Under the pieces are notes generated by a model. The model was not told the origin of the DNA, did not search any database, and was given only the letters and a program-made list of their open reading frames with translations. Below, piece by piece: positions 1-7,553 of a DNA stretch of 64,000 nucleotides (the stretch's first letter is position 1; the number at the start of each line of letters is the position of its first letter). Made by a program: the position numbers and the translations under genes. The DNA is from Mycolicibacterium hassiacum DSM 44199 (GTDB taxonomy: Bacteria; Actinomycetota; Actinomycetes; Mycobacteriales; Mycobacteriaceae), in contig NZ_LR026975.1 of NCBI RefSeq assembly GCF_900603025.1, forward strand, positions 806,001 to 870,000, written 5' to 3'.

Positions 1-276
1 GTTGATCCGCATGGTCGGATGCTGGTCGGGCCCGGGCCGGTACTCCGCCTTGGCCACCGCGGAGCCGATGTCGTGGCCGGAGGAGAACATCTTGCCCTCG
101 CCGGCGAGGATGACCACCCGCACCGTGTCGTCCTGCTCGGCCCGCATGAACGCGTCGTCCAGTTCGACCAGCATGCCGCGGTTCTGCGCGTTGCGGGCCT
201 CGGGTCGGTTGAGCAGGATCCGCACGATCCTGCCGTCATCGTGGGTCTCCCACTTCAGGAACTTGTAGTCGTCCAT
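1..276 (-). CDS. Enoyl-CoA hydratase/isomerase family protein (partial, 3' end outside window)
   Basis: This is the first 92 codons of a crotonase-fold protein that runs off the left edge. Two family hallmarks are visible: the N-terminal strand ending in NRPEARNA (residues 23-30) and the oxyanion-hole segment FSSGHD (about 64-69), equivalent to the usual AFxAGxD. Crotonases hydrate or isomerise acyl-CoA thioesters in beta-oxidation-like pathways. The start is ATG at 276, the first in-frame start after the divergent intergenic region. It is transcribed away from the amidohydrolase gene at 364. The substrate and the C-terminal catalytic half cannot be judged. Confidence 0.85.
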   Translation of the reverse strand, partial: MDDYKFLKWETHDDGRIVRILLNRPEARNAQNRGMLVELDDAFMRAEQDDTVRVVILAGEGKMFSSGHDIGSAVAKAEYRPGPDQHPTMRIN

Positions 277-320
277 CGGTCCTCCGAACCGCCCATTCGG
301 CAATGTTGTTTGCGAAATAT

Positions 321-336
321 GAGAAGCTATATTCTT
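321..336. promoter_or_regulatory. Candidate operator, GAGAA-N6-TTCTT inverted repeat
   Basis: An AT-rich dyad lies in the divergent gap between the crotonase fragment and the amidohydrolase, just upstream of the AAGGAG ribosome binding site at 350-355. The same arms and spacing occur at 11840-11855 (GAGAA-N6-TTCTC), upstream of another divergent pair. Short arms make this weak evidence alone; the binding protein is unknown. Confidence 0.3.
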
Positions 337-363
337 ACACGCCCGCTCGAAGGAGATAGCGAC

Positions 364-1557
364 GTGACCGAGCACAGGTTCCAGATCTGGGACGCCGACA
401 ACCACCTCTACGAGACCACCGACGCGTACACGCGGTATCTGCCGAAGGAGTACCGCGGCGCGATCCAGTGGATTCAGGTCGACGGCCTGACCAAGCTGAT
501 GATCAAGGGCAGGCTCACCGACACCATCCCGAATCCCACCTACGAGGTGGTGGCCTCGCCGGGGGCGTGGGCCGACTACTTCCGCGGGATCAACCCCGAG
601 GGCAAGAGCCTGCGCGAGTTGGCCAACCCGATCCGCTGTCCCGACGAGTTCCGCAACGCCGAACAGCGTTTGCGCCTGCTCGACGCCCAGGGCATTCACG
701 CCTGTGTGATGTTCCCGACCACCGGCGGCATGCTCGAGGAACGCATGACCGACGACATCGAGCTGACCCACGCGGTCGCGCACGCCTACAACCAGTGGCT
801 ACTCGAGGAGTGGGGCTTCGACTACGCCGGACGGATCTTCGCGACCCCGATCATCACGCTTCCCGACGTGGACAAGGCCATCGACGAACTGAACTGGTGC
901 GTGGAGAACGGGGCCCGTGCGGTGCTGGTCAACCCGCGGCCGGTCGCCACCGTCACCGGCCGGACCACGTCGATGGGCCAGCCCTACTTCGACCCGTTCT
1001 GGAAGCGGGTGGAGCAGTTGGGCATACCGGTGCTGATGCACGCTTGCGACTCGGGCTACGACCGCTACAGCCGCGACTGGGAGGGCAAGTCCGCCGAGTA
1101 CACCCCGTTCAAACCGGACGCGTTCCGCACCATCGTCTACGAGGACGCCCGCTCCATCCTCGACACCTGCGCCGCGCTGGTCGCGCACGGCGTGTTCACC
1201 CGCCACCCCGGGGTGCGGGTCGGGGTGATCGAGAACGGCGGTTCCTGGGTGCCGCGGCTGCTCGACCTGTTCGAGCGGGTCTACAAGAAGATGCCCGGCG
1301 AGTTCGCCGAACACCCGGTGGAGCAGTTCAAACGACACATCTGGGTCAACCCGTTCCACGAGGAGGACCTGGCCGGGCTGATCGACCTCATCGGCGCCGA
1401 CCGGGTGCTGTTCGGCTCGGACTTCCCGCACCCGGAGGGGCTGGCCGAACCGGCGAAGCTCACCCCGGAGATCGCCGCGCTGCCCGAACCGACCATCGAA
1501 GCGGTGATGGGCAGGAACCTGCGGGACCTGCTGACGGCGGTGCCCAATGGCCGGTGA
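364..1557 (+). CDS. Amidohydrolase family 2 (COG2159-type) metal-dependent hydrolase/decarboxylase
   Basis: A 397-residue TIM-barrel hydrolase of the ACMSD/amidohydrolase-2 type. The N-terminal metal motif DADNH sits at residues 10-14, a barrel-strand histidine lies in MHACDSG (about 225-231), and the C-terminal metal-binding aspartate is in GSDFPHPEG (about 351-359). The family hydrolyses or decarboxylates small carboxylic acids, often in ring-degradation pathways. The GTG start at 364 is chosen because AAGGAG lies 8 bases upstream; the frame stays open further 5' but without a better start. The stop overlaps the next gene by 11 bases, so the two are probably cotranscribed. A paralogue lies at 61456-62676. 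The substrate is not evident. Confidence 0.85.
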   Translation: MTEHRFQIWDADNHLYETTDAYTRYLPKEYRGAIQWIQVDGLTKLMIKGRLTDTIPNPTYEVVASPGAWADYFRGINPEGKSLRELANPIRCPDEFRNAEQRLRLLDAQGIHACVMFPTTGGMLEERMTDDIELTHAVAHAYNQWLLEEWGFDYAGRIFATPIITLPDVDKAIDELNWCVENGARAVLVNPRPVATVTGRTTSMGQPYFDPFWKRVEQLGIPVLMHACDSGYDRYSRDWEGKSAEYTPFKPDAFRTIVYEDARSILDTCAALVAHGVFTRHPGVRVGVIENGGSWVPRLLDLFERVYKKMPGEFAEHPVEQFKRHIWVNPFHEEDLAGLIDLIGADRVLFGSDFPHPEGLAEPAKLTPEIAALPEPTIEAVMGRNLRDLLTAVPNGR

Positions 1558-2656
1558 ATCGCTGCCCAAGGTGATCCTGTGGGGCCCGGGTCAGGTCGGC
1601 GTCGGCGCGTTGCGGGCGGTGATCAACCATCCCGGCCTGGAACTCGTCGGCGTCGTCGTGCACAACCCGGCCAAGGACGGCAAGGACGCCGGCGCGCTGT
1701 GCGGCATGCCGGAGACCGGCGTCATCGCCACCACCGACATCGACGCGGCGCTGGCGCTCGACGCCGACGTGGTGGCCTACTTCGCCTCCGGCGACTACCG
1801 CTACCGCGAGGCCGCCGAGGACATCGCCCGCTGCCTGCGGGCCGGCAAGAACGTCGTCACCACCTCGCTGGTGCCGATGTGCTACCCGCCCGCCGCCGAC
1901 CCGGAGACCGCCGAACTGATCAAGTCCGCTTGCGAGGAGGGGCAGACCACCTTCTTCAACAGCGGCGTCGACCCGGGCTGGGCCAACGATGTCATCGCGC
2001 TGACCATGACCGGCTTCTCCAGCCGGGTCGACACCATCACCATGCTGGAGATCCTCGACTACGCGCCGATCAACCAGCCCGAGATCATGTTCGACTTCAT
2101 GGGTTTCGGGCATCCGCCGGACCATCCGGCGCCGTTGTTCGATCCGGCCCGGCTGGCCGCGCTGTGGGCGCCGATCGTGCACCTGGTCGCCGACGGGATC
2201 GGTCTGCCGCTGGATGGGGTCGACACCACGATCGAGAAGTGGCTGGCCACCGAGCGCTACGAGGTGGCGTCCGGACCGATCGAGCCCGGCACCATGGGCG
2301 GGATGCGGTTCAGGCTGGCCGGCATCGTCGACGACGAACCGCGCGTGGTGCTCGAACACATCACCCGGATGGGCGAGAACGCCGCACCGGACTGGCCGCG
2401 GCACCCGTCGCCGCACGGCGGCTACCGGGTCATCGTCGACGGGCTGCCCACCTACACCGTCGATATCGAGATGCACGGCCGGGGCAGCAATATGCGCGGG
2501 CTGACCTACGCGACGGTGATGCGTGAGCTCAACGCGATCCCGGCGGTGATCGCCGCGCCGCCCGGGGTGTTGTCGACCCTGGATCTGCCGCTGGTGACCG
2601 GCCCGGTGCGGGGTGGGAAGTGGACCGGCACGCTGCCGCCGACCTATCCGCGATGA
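1547..2656 (+). CDS. DapB-like NAD(P)H-dependent dehydrogenase (dihydrodipicolinate reductase-like family)
   Basis: A 369-residue protein with an N-terminal Rossmann motif GPGQVG (residues 13-18, GxGxxG) and the layout of the DapB-like/COG3804 group. These proteins resemble dihydrodipicolinate reductase, but in mycobacteria they sit in catabolic clusters rather than lysine operons. It overlaps the amidohydrolase upstream, and its stop shares ATGA with the nitroreductase downstream, so the three form a tight operon. A paralogue is at 31988-33079, next to a Rieske oxygenase. An NAD(P)-linked oxidation or reduction of a pathway intermediate is inferred; the real substrate is unknown. Confidence 0.75.
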   Translation: MAGESLPKVILWGPGQVGVGALRAVINHPGLELVGVVVHNPAKDGKDAGALCGMPETGVIATTDIDAALALDADVVAYFASGDYRYREAAEDIARCLRAGKNVVTTSLVPMCYPPAADPETAELIKSACEEGQTTFFNSGVDPGWANDVIALTMTGFSSRVDTITMLEILDYAPINQPEIMFDFMGFGHPPDHPAPLFDPARLAALWAPIVHLVADGIGLPLDGVDTTIEKWLATERYEVASGPIEPGTMGGMRFRLAGIVDDEPRVVLEHITRMGENAAPDWPRHPSPHGGYRVIVDGLPTYTVDIEMHGRGSNMRGLTYATVMRELNAIPAVIAAPPGVLSTLDLPLVTGPVRGGKWTGTLPPTYPR

Positions 2657-3291
2657 CCGCCGACCTGTGGACGGTGCTGCGCACCGCCTCCGCGGTGCGC
2701 AGGTACCGGCCCGAGCCGGTCGACGACGCGGTCATCGAGAAGTGCCTGCGAGCCGCCACCTGGGCGCCGTCCGGCGGCAACCAGCAGCCTTGGCGGTTCG
2801 TTGTGGTGCGCTCACCCCAACTGCGCCAGGTGATCTCGGAGGCGGCGCGGCGGACCTGGCAGGCGATGGTCGAGTTCTACCGGCTGCCCGAACCCGACGG
2901 CGACGCCGCCGACGCGAAATCGCGGGTGCTGCGGGCCATGCGCGAGCACACCGAGACCGGCGGCGACGCCCCGGTGTGCGTGCTGTTCTGCGTCCGGCCC
3001 CAGCGCGGCGCCAGCGACCTGCAGCAGGGCGGGTCGATCTTCCCGGCGGTGCAGAACTTCCTGCTCGCCGCCCGCGCCCAGGGACTGGGGGCGGCGATCA
3101 CGTTGTGGCACGACGCCTGCGAGCCGCAGTTGCGCGAGCTGATCGGCATCCCCGACGACTGGCGGATTGCCACGCTCGTCACCGCGGGCTGGCCGAAGGG
3201 CGGGCACCACCCGGTGCGCCGCAAGCCGCTGTCGGAGGTGGCCGTCGTCGACCGTTGGGACCGGCCCTGGGATACACCGCCGAGACTGTAA
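2653..3291 (+). CDS. Nitroreductase family protein
   Basis: A 212-residue flavin-dependent nitroreductase-fold protein. The N-terminal SAVRRYRP segment (residues 13-20) and AATWAPSGGNQQPW (about 38-51) are the FMN-contacting signature of this family. Such enzymes reduce nitro groups, quinones or enones, and some act as dehydrogenases in ring catabolism. The start is ATG at 2653, inside an ATGA overlap with the preceding stop, which indicates translational coupling; an ATG-less extension upstream to 2620 is less likely. The final codons and the TAA stop fall inside the left arm of a perfect 20-bp inverted repeat. Confidence 0.85.
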   Translation: MTADLWTVLRTASAVRRYRPEPVDDAVIEKCLRAATWAPSGGNQQPWRFVVVRSPQLRQVISEAARRTWQAMVEFYRLPEPDGDAADAKSRVLRAMREHTETGGDAPVCVLFCVRPQRGASDLQQGGSIFPAVQNFLLAARAQGLGAAITLWHDACEPQLRELIGIPDDWRIATLVTAGWPKGGHHPVRRKPLSEVAVVDRWDRPWDTPPRL

Positions 3292-3340
3292 CCACGCAGG
3301 CGGCTTCTCGAATTTTCGCGGCGTGGTTACAGTCTCGGCG
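3278..3340. terminator. Perfect 20-bp inverted repeat between convergent genes (bidirectional terminator or repeat element)
   Basis: The left arm CGCCGAGACTGTAACCACGC (3278-3297) and the right arm (3321-3340) are exact reverse complements separated by 23 bases. The nitroreductase stop lies in the left arm, and the convergent alcohol dehydrogenase frame ends at 3353. Position between convergent genes and the long stem suggest a two-way terminator. There is no U tract. The exactness of the arms also fits a dispersed repeat copied as a unit. Confidence 0.6.
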
Positions 3341-3352
3341 AACGAACGGGCG

Positions 3353-4525
3353 TCAGAGCTCGATCACGCCGCGGATGTTGGTGCCGGCGCGCAGATCCTT
3401 CATCGCCACGTTGATGTCGTCGAGCTTGTAGCGGTTGGTGATCAACTCGTCGAGTTTGAGCGTGCCGGCCTCGTACATCTACAGCAGCCGCGGCATCGCC
3501 TCGCGCGGATTCAGCCCGCCGTACAGCACGCCCTTGAGCGTCTTGCACGAGCTGACCATGTCGGGCAGGCTCAGCGGCACCATCATCTCCGACACCTTCG
3601 CCATGCCGGTGAGCACGCAGGTGCCGCCCTTGCGCAGCAACATCATCGCGGTGAGCACCATGTCCGTCGGCACCACACCGGGGGTGAGGATCACCCGGTC
3701 GGCCATCACCCCCCAGGTGATCTCCTTGACCAGCTCCAGGGCAGCACCGATGTCGGCGACGGTGTGGGTGGCGCCGAAGCCGGGGGCGATCTCCCGCTTG
3801 AACTCCACCGGGTCCACCGCGACGATGTGCTTGGCGCCGGCGATCCGCGCGCCCTGGACCGCGTTCATCCCGATGCCGCCGACCCCGACCACCACGACGG
3901 TGTCACCGGGTTCGGTGCCCGCCGCATGCGAGCCCGAGCCGAAACCCGTTGTCACCCCGCAGGACACCAGGGATGCGGCCTCCAACGGGATCCAGTCGTG
4001 CACCTTGACCAGTGAGCGCTCGGAGGCGACGACGTACTCGGCGAACGTGCCGACCTGCATCATCGCCATCAGGTCCTCGCGGCCGTTCGGGCCGTCGACG
4101 TGACGGCGGGGGGTGCCGTCGGTGGTCATGTTCTTGCTGTACAGGTCGGCGCCGATATCGCACAGGTAGGTGTATCCGGACGCGCACCAGCGGCAGCTGC
4201 CGCACGCGGGCAGGAACGAAACCGCCACGTGGTCACCGGGTTTGAGGGTCTTGACCTCGGGGCCGACCTCCTCGACGATGCCCGCGCCCTCGTGACCGCC
4301 GAGCATCGGGAACCACTCGGGCACCGGCACCCCCGAGGCCCGCATGAGTTCCTCCATCTCCGGGCTCGGCACGCTGTCGCCGGTGTGGAAGTGCTCATCG
4401 GAATGGCAGATGCCGGCGTAGGCCATCTTCACCAGCACCTCGCCCGCGCGCGGCGGGTCGAGTTCGATCTCGGTGACCTCCCAGTCGAGGCCGACCCCGC
4501 GCAGCACCGCAGCCTTGGTTTTCAT
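3353..4525 (-). pseudogene. Zn-dependent NDMA-type alcohol dehydrogenase with an in-frame TAG
   Basis: A medium-chain zinc alcohol dehydrogenase of the NDMA/Rxyl_3153-like group. The reading shows the catalytic-zinc region AGICHSDEHF and GGHEGAG, the four-cysteine structural-zinc loop CGSCRWC...C, and the Rossmann motif GVGGIG. The frame hits TAG at 3479-3481 (codon 349). The same frame then continues with 41 family-like codons ending GVIEL and TGA at 3353-3355, giving 390 residues if read through. One base would restore GAG (Glu). As written, the product lacks its last catalytic-domain strand and helix. It follows the aldehyde dehydrogenase by 12 bases with a GGAGGGTGAGG ribosome site, so it is the last gene of an SDR-ALDH-ADH operon. 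Confidence 0.8.
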
Positions 4526-4537
4526 GACCTCACCCTC

Positions 4538-6004
4538 CTATGCGGGCCAGCTGACCGTCTTCGTCTCGGTGAAGATCTCCAGCCCCTCGATGCCGCACTG
4601 ACGGCCGACACCGGACTGCTTGTAGCCGCCGAACGGCGCGTCGGCGCCGTACCAGACGCTCCCGTTGATGCCGAGCGTTCCGGTGCGAATCCGCGCCGCC
4701 ACCGCCTTGGCGCGGTCGAGGTCGCGGGCGTGCACGACGCCGGAGAGGCCGTAGATGGAGTCGTTGGCGATCCGCACCGCATCGTCGTCGTCGTCGAAGC
4801 CGATCACCGACAACACCGGCCCGAAGATCTCCTCCTGGGCGATGGTCATCCGGTTGTCGACGTTCGCGAACACCGTGGGTTCGACGAAGAAGCCCTTGGT
4901 CAACTCCGGCGGCACCCGGCCGCCGGTGGTCAGCCGGGCCCCCTCCTGCTTGCCCTTCTCGATGTAGCCGAGCACCCGCTCGTGCTGGCGCTTGGAGATC
5001 AGCGGCCCCTGGATCACCGACGGATCGGTCGGATCGCCGTACTTGGTCCGCTGCATCGCCGCGGTCACGATCTCGACCGCCTCGTCGTAGCGGGAGTTCG
5101 GCACCAGCAGCCGGGTCGGCATCGCGCAGCCCTGGCCGGCGTGCATGCACACGAACGCGCTGCCCTCGATCGGACCGGAGATGTCGCCGTCGTCGTCGAG
5201 GATCAGATAGACCGACTTGCCGCCGAGTTCGAGGAAGGTGCGTTTCAGCGTGGCCGACGCCGCCGACATGATGCGCCGGCCGGTGGCGGTGGAACCGGTG
5301 AAGGCCACCATGTCGACCAGCGGGGAGGTCGACAGCACCTCGCCGACGAGATGGTCCGAGGCCGGCACGATGTTGACCACGCCGGGCGGGATGTCGGTCT
5401 TCTCGGCGATCAACCGGCCGAGCCGGGTGGCGTTGAACGGGGTGTCCGGGGCGGGCTTGACCACGCAGGTGTTGCCCATCGCCAGGATCGGCCCGATCTT
5501 GTTGAGCGTGATCTCCAGCGGGAAGTTCCACGGCACGATCACCCCGACCACGCCGACCGGTTCCTTCCACACCTCGCGGGCCGACAGCGCACCCATCCCG
5601 AACGCGTCCTTGTCGGGAAGTTCGCGCTTCCAGGGGAACTGGCTGATCATGTCGGCCGGCCAGGTGATCGCCTCGCTGAGCGGGGCGTCGAGCTGCGGGC
5701 CGTAGGTGCTCAGCAGCGGGCAGCCGACCTCGGCGATCAGCTCGCCGCGGATCTCCTCGCGTTCGGCTTCCAGCGCGGCCTGCAACTGGCGCAGGCACGC
5801 CTCGCGGAACGCGTGGTTGCGGGACCAGTCGGTGGTGTCGAAGGCGCGGCGCGCCGCGGCAACCGCGCGTTCCATGTCGGCGCGGGTGCCGTCGGCCGCG
5901 GTGCCGATGACCTCCTCGGTCGCCGGGTTGATGACGTCGAAGCGACGGCCGGATTCGGACTCGACGAGCTTGCCGTCGATGAGCATGCGGGGTTCGTGAT
6001 TCAT
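4538..6004 (-). CDS. Aldehyde dehydrogenase (NAD(P)+-dependent)
   Basis: A 488-residue member of the aldehyde dehydrogenase superfamily, oxidising an aldehyde to the acid in the cytoplasm. It contains the GVIVPWNFP cofactor segment, FTGSTATG, the LELGGKS glutamate motif, the nucleophile Cys293 in GQGC, and EEIFGPVL near the C-terminus. The start is ATG at 6004, which shares ATGA with the upstream SDR stop, so the pair is translationally coupled. With the SDR and the alcohol dehydrogenase it could carry an alcohol through aldehyde to carboxylate. Length and motifs are normal. Confidence 0.92.
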   Translation of the reverse strand: MNHEPRMLIDGKLVESESGRRFDVINPATEEVIGTAADGTRADMERAVAAARRAFDTTDWSRNHAFREACLRQLQAALEAEREEIRGELIAEVGCPLLSTYGPQLDAPLSEAITWPADMISQFPWKRELPDKDAFGMGALSAREVWKEPVGVVGVIVPWNFPLEITLNKIGPILAMGNTCVVKPAPDTPFNATRLGRLIAEKTDIPPGVVNIVPASDHLVGEVLSTSPLVDMVAFTGSTATGRRIMSAASATLKRTFLELGGKSVYLILDDDGDISGPIEGSAFVCMHAGQGCAMPTRLLVPNSRYDEAVEIVTAAMQRTKYGDPTDPSVIQGPLISKRQHERVLGYIEKGKQEGARLTTGGRVPPELTKGFFVEPTVFANVDNRMTIAQEEIFGPVLSVIGFDDDDDAVRIANDSIYGLSGVVHARDLDRAKAVAARIRTGTLGINGSVWYGADAPFGGYKQSGVGRQCGIEGLEIFTETKTVSWPA

Positions 6005-6780
6005 CGGAGTTCGTCCACTGCACTCGAGGGCCGCGGGGCCAGGGTCAGGTAGGGAATGAAACTGCTCTTGCCACAACGGATGACCGCGTTGACCACATCG
6101 ACCAGATGGTCGGCGTCGACCAATCCGCCCTGCATGTAGCCGTGGCTCATCCAGAAGTCGATCGCCTCGCTGAGCGCGGCGGGATCCCAGGACTTGTTGA
6201 ACTCGGTCTGGGAATCGCCGGCGCCGCCCATGCTGTCGCCGACCGCGAGCCGGGTGAAGCCGACCTCGGGATGCTCGATACGCCACGCCTCGACCAGCTT
6301 GTCCAGCGCGGCCTTGCTGACCGCGTAGGCGCCCAGGCGCGGCCACGGAGTGGTGTAGGAGGCGCTGAGCGAGGACAGGTAGACCGCCGACCCGCCGGTG
6401 GCCGCCAGGTGTTGCACCGCCGCGGCCGTGATCAACGACGCCCCGGTCACGTTCGTGGCGAACAGTTGCGCCCACTGGTCGGCGGTCGTCTGCTCCAGCG
6501 GCGCCAGCACCCCCATCCCGGTGGTGTAGACCAGGGCGTCGAGGCGGCCGAGCGCGGAGACGGTCTCCTGCATCGCGCGCCGACAGGACTCCGCATCGGT
6601 GACATCGCAGACCACCGGAACCGCGCCGTTGCCCGCCTCCTTGGCCGCGTCGACCAGCCGTTCCCGGCGGCGTGCCAGCAGCGCCACCTGCGCCCCGCGG
6701 TGGGACAGCCCGACCCCGATACATCTCCCGAGTCCCGCCGAGGCGCCGACCACCGCGACTCGCAGCATCCCGTCGGACAT
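6001..6780 (-). CDS. Short-chain dehydrogenase/reductase
   Basis: A 259-residue classical SDR. The cofactor motif GASAGLG is at residues 12-18 and the catalytic YAVSK places Tyr152 and Lys156, with serines at YLSSLS just before. It is the first gene of the SDR-ALDH-ADH operon and lies about 80 bases downstream of a TetR gene, with two operator-like palindromes between them. It resembles the SDR at 10989-11753 along its length (VVGASxGxG, ALxARR, AYxxSKAALD, WRxEHPE), so the two are probably paralogues. The substrate is unknown. Confidence 0.88.
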   Translation of the reverse strand: MSDGMLRVAVVGASAGLGRCIGVGLSHRGAQVALLARRRERLVDAAKEAGNGAVPVVCDVTDAESCRRAMQETVSALGRLDALVYTTGMGVLAPLEQTTADQWAQLFATNVTGASLITAAAVQHLAATGGSAVYLSSLSASYTTPWPRLGAYAVSKAALDKLVEAWRIEHPEVGFTRLAVGDSMGGAGDSQTEFNKSWDPAALSEAIDFWMSHGYMQGGLVDADHLVDVVNAVIRCGKSSFIPYLTLAPRPSSAVDELR

Positions 6781-6830
6781 CGCGTACTGGCCTCCTCGAT
6801 GATGTGAGAGCGACGTTATCAGAAAAGCAG

Positions 6831-6867
6831 AATAGTTATAGGCGACAAACGGAAATAACTATTTCCG
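6831..6867. promoter_or_regulatory. Double operator candidate upstream of the SDR-ALDH-ADH operon
   Basis: A near-perfect palindrome, CGGAAATA-AC-TATTTCCG, spans 6850-6867 (8-bp arms, 2-bp centre). A related half, AATAGTTAT at 6831-6839, pairs exactly with ATAACTATT at 6855-6863. The block is AT-rich in a GC-rich setting, overlaps the TetR stop codon and sits 50-90 bases upstream of the SDR start. This fits a TetR-family binding site controlling the operon; the adjacent TetR is the obvious candidate. Confidence 0.55.
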
Positions 6868-7500
6868 GCGGGTGCGCCGCGACGCCGGCCGGGGCCGGGC
6901 CAGGCTGTCCAGCAGCCGGTCCAGCACCGCCGCGGCCGCGGTGCGGGAACGGTCCGGAGCGTCGGAATGCGCGATCATCAGCGACGCCTCCTCGACCGCG
7001 GCCACCAGCATGTGCGTCAGCTCTGCCACGGGCAGTTCGGCGATGGTGCCGTCGGCCACCGCGCCCCGCACGATCTGCTCGATCATCGCGATGCTGCTGC
7101 GCTCCTCGATCGAGCGCAGGGTTCGCCAGCCCAGCACCACGGGCCCGTCGATGAGAATGATGCGCTGCACCTCGGGTTCGCGGGCGGCGTCGAGGAAATC
7201 GTGCAGGCCCCGGGCCAGCCGCTCCCAGGAGTCGGCGCCGGGCGGCGGGGAGGCGATCGAACGCAGGGTGACATCCTGCTCCACGTCCTCGAACACCGCG
7301 CGGAACAGCGCCGCCTTGTCGGCGAAGTGGTGGTAGAACGCGCCCCTGGTGCCCACCCCCGAACGCTCGACGATGTCGGCGACGCTGGTGTGGAAATAAC
7401 CCGGGTCGGTGAACAGCGCACGGCCGGCGTCGATGAGATCGCGCCGGGTCCGGTCGCCGCGGGCACGGCGTTCCTCGGGCCGGCCGCCGCGTCGTGACAT
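6859..7500 (-). CDS. TetR family transcriptional regulator
   Basis: A 213-residue regulator. The N-terminal helix-turn-helix covers roughly residues 15-60 and includes FHTSVADIVERSGVGTRGAFYHHF, split here as the turn GVGTRG and recognition helix AFYHHF, typical of TetR. The remainder is a helical ligand-binding domain. The start is ATG at 7500 (MSRRGGRPEERR); longer forms would run into the divergent gene's promoter. It is divergent from the binding-protein gene at 7554 and directly upstream of the SDR-ALDH-ADH operon, so both are candidate targets. The effector is unknown. Confidence 0.88.
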   Translation of the reverse strand: MSRRGGRPEERRARGDRTRRDLIDAGRALFTDPGYFHTSVADIVERSGVGTRGAFYHHFADKAALFRAVFEDVEQDVTLRSIASPPPGADSWERLARGLHDFLDAAREPEVQRIILIDGPVVLGWRTLRSIEERSSIAMIEQIVRGAVADGTIAELPVAELTHMLVAAVEEASLMIAHSDAPDRSRTAAAAVLDRLLDSLARPRPASRRTRRK

Positions 7501-7553
7501 GTCCGAGATCCTAACAGCGAATCGGCGCGACATACGTGTTGTAGGTTGACGGC

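Noticed and set aside
4100..6052. Long open frame opposite the aldehyde dehydrogenase operon (and similar long frames opposite most genes)
   Set aside because: High-GC shadow frame: Arg/His/Gly-rich translation, no motif, and the other strand has clear enzymes.
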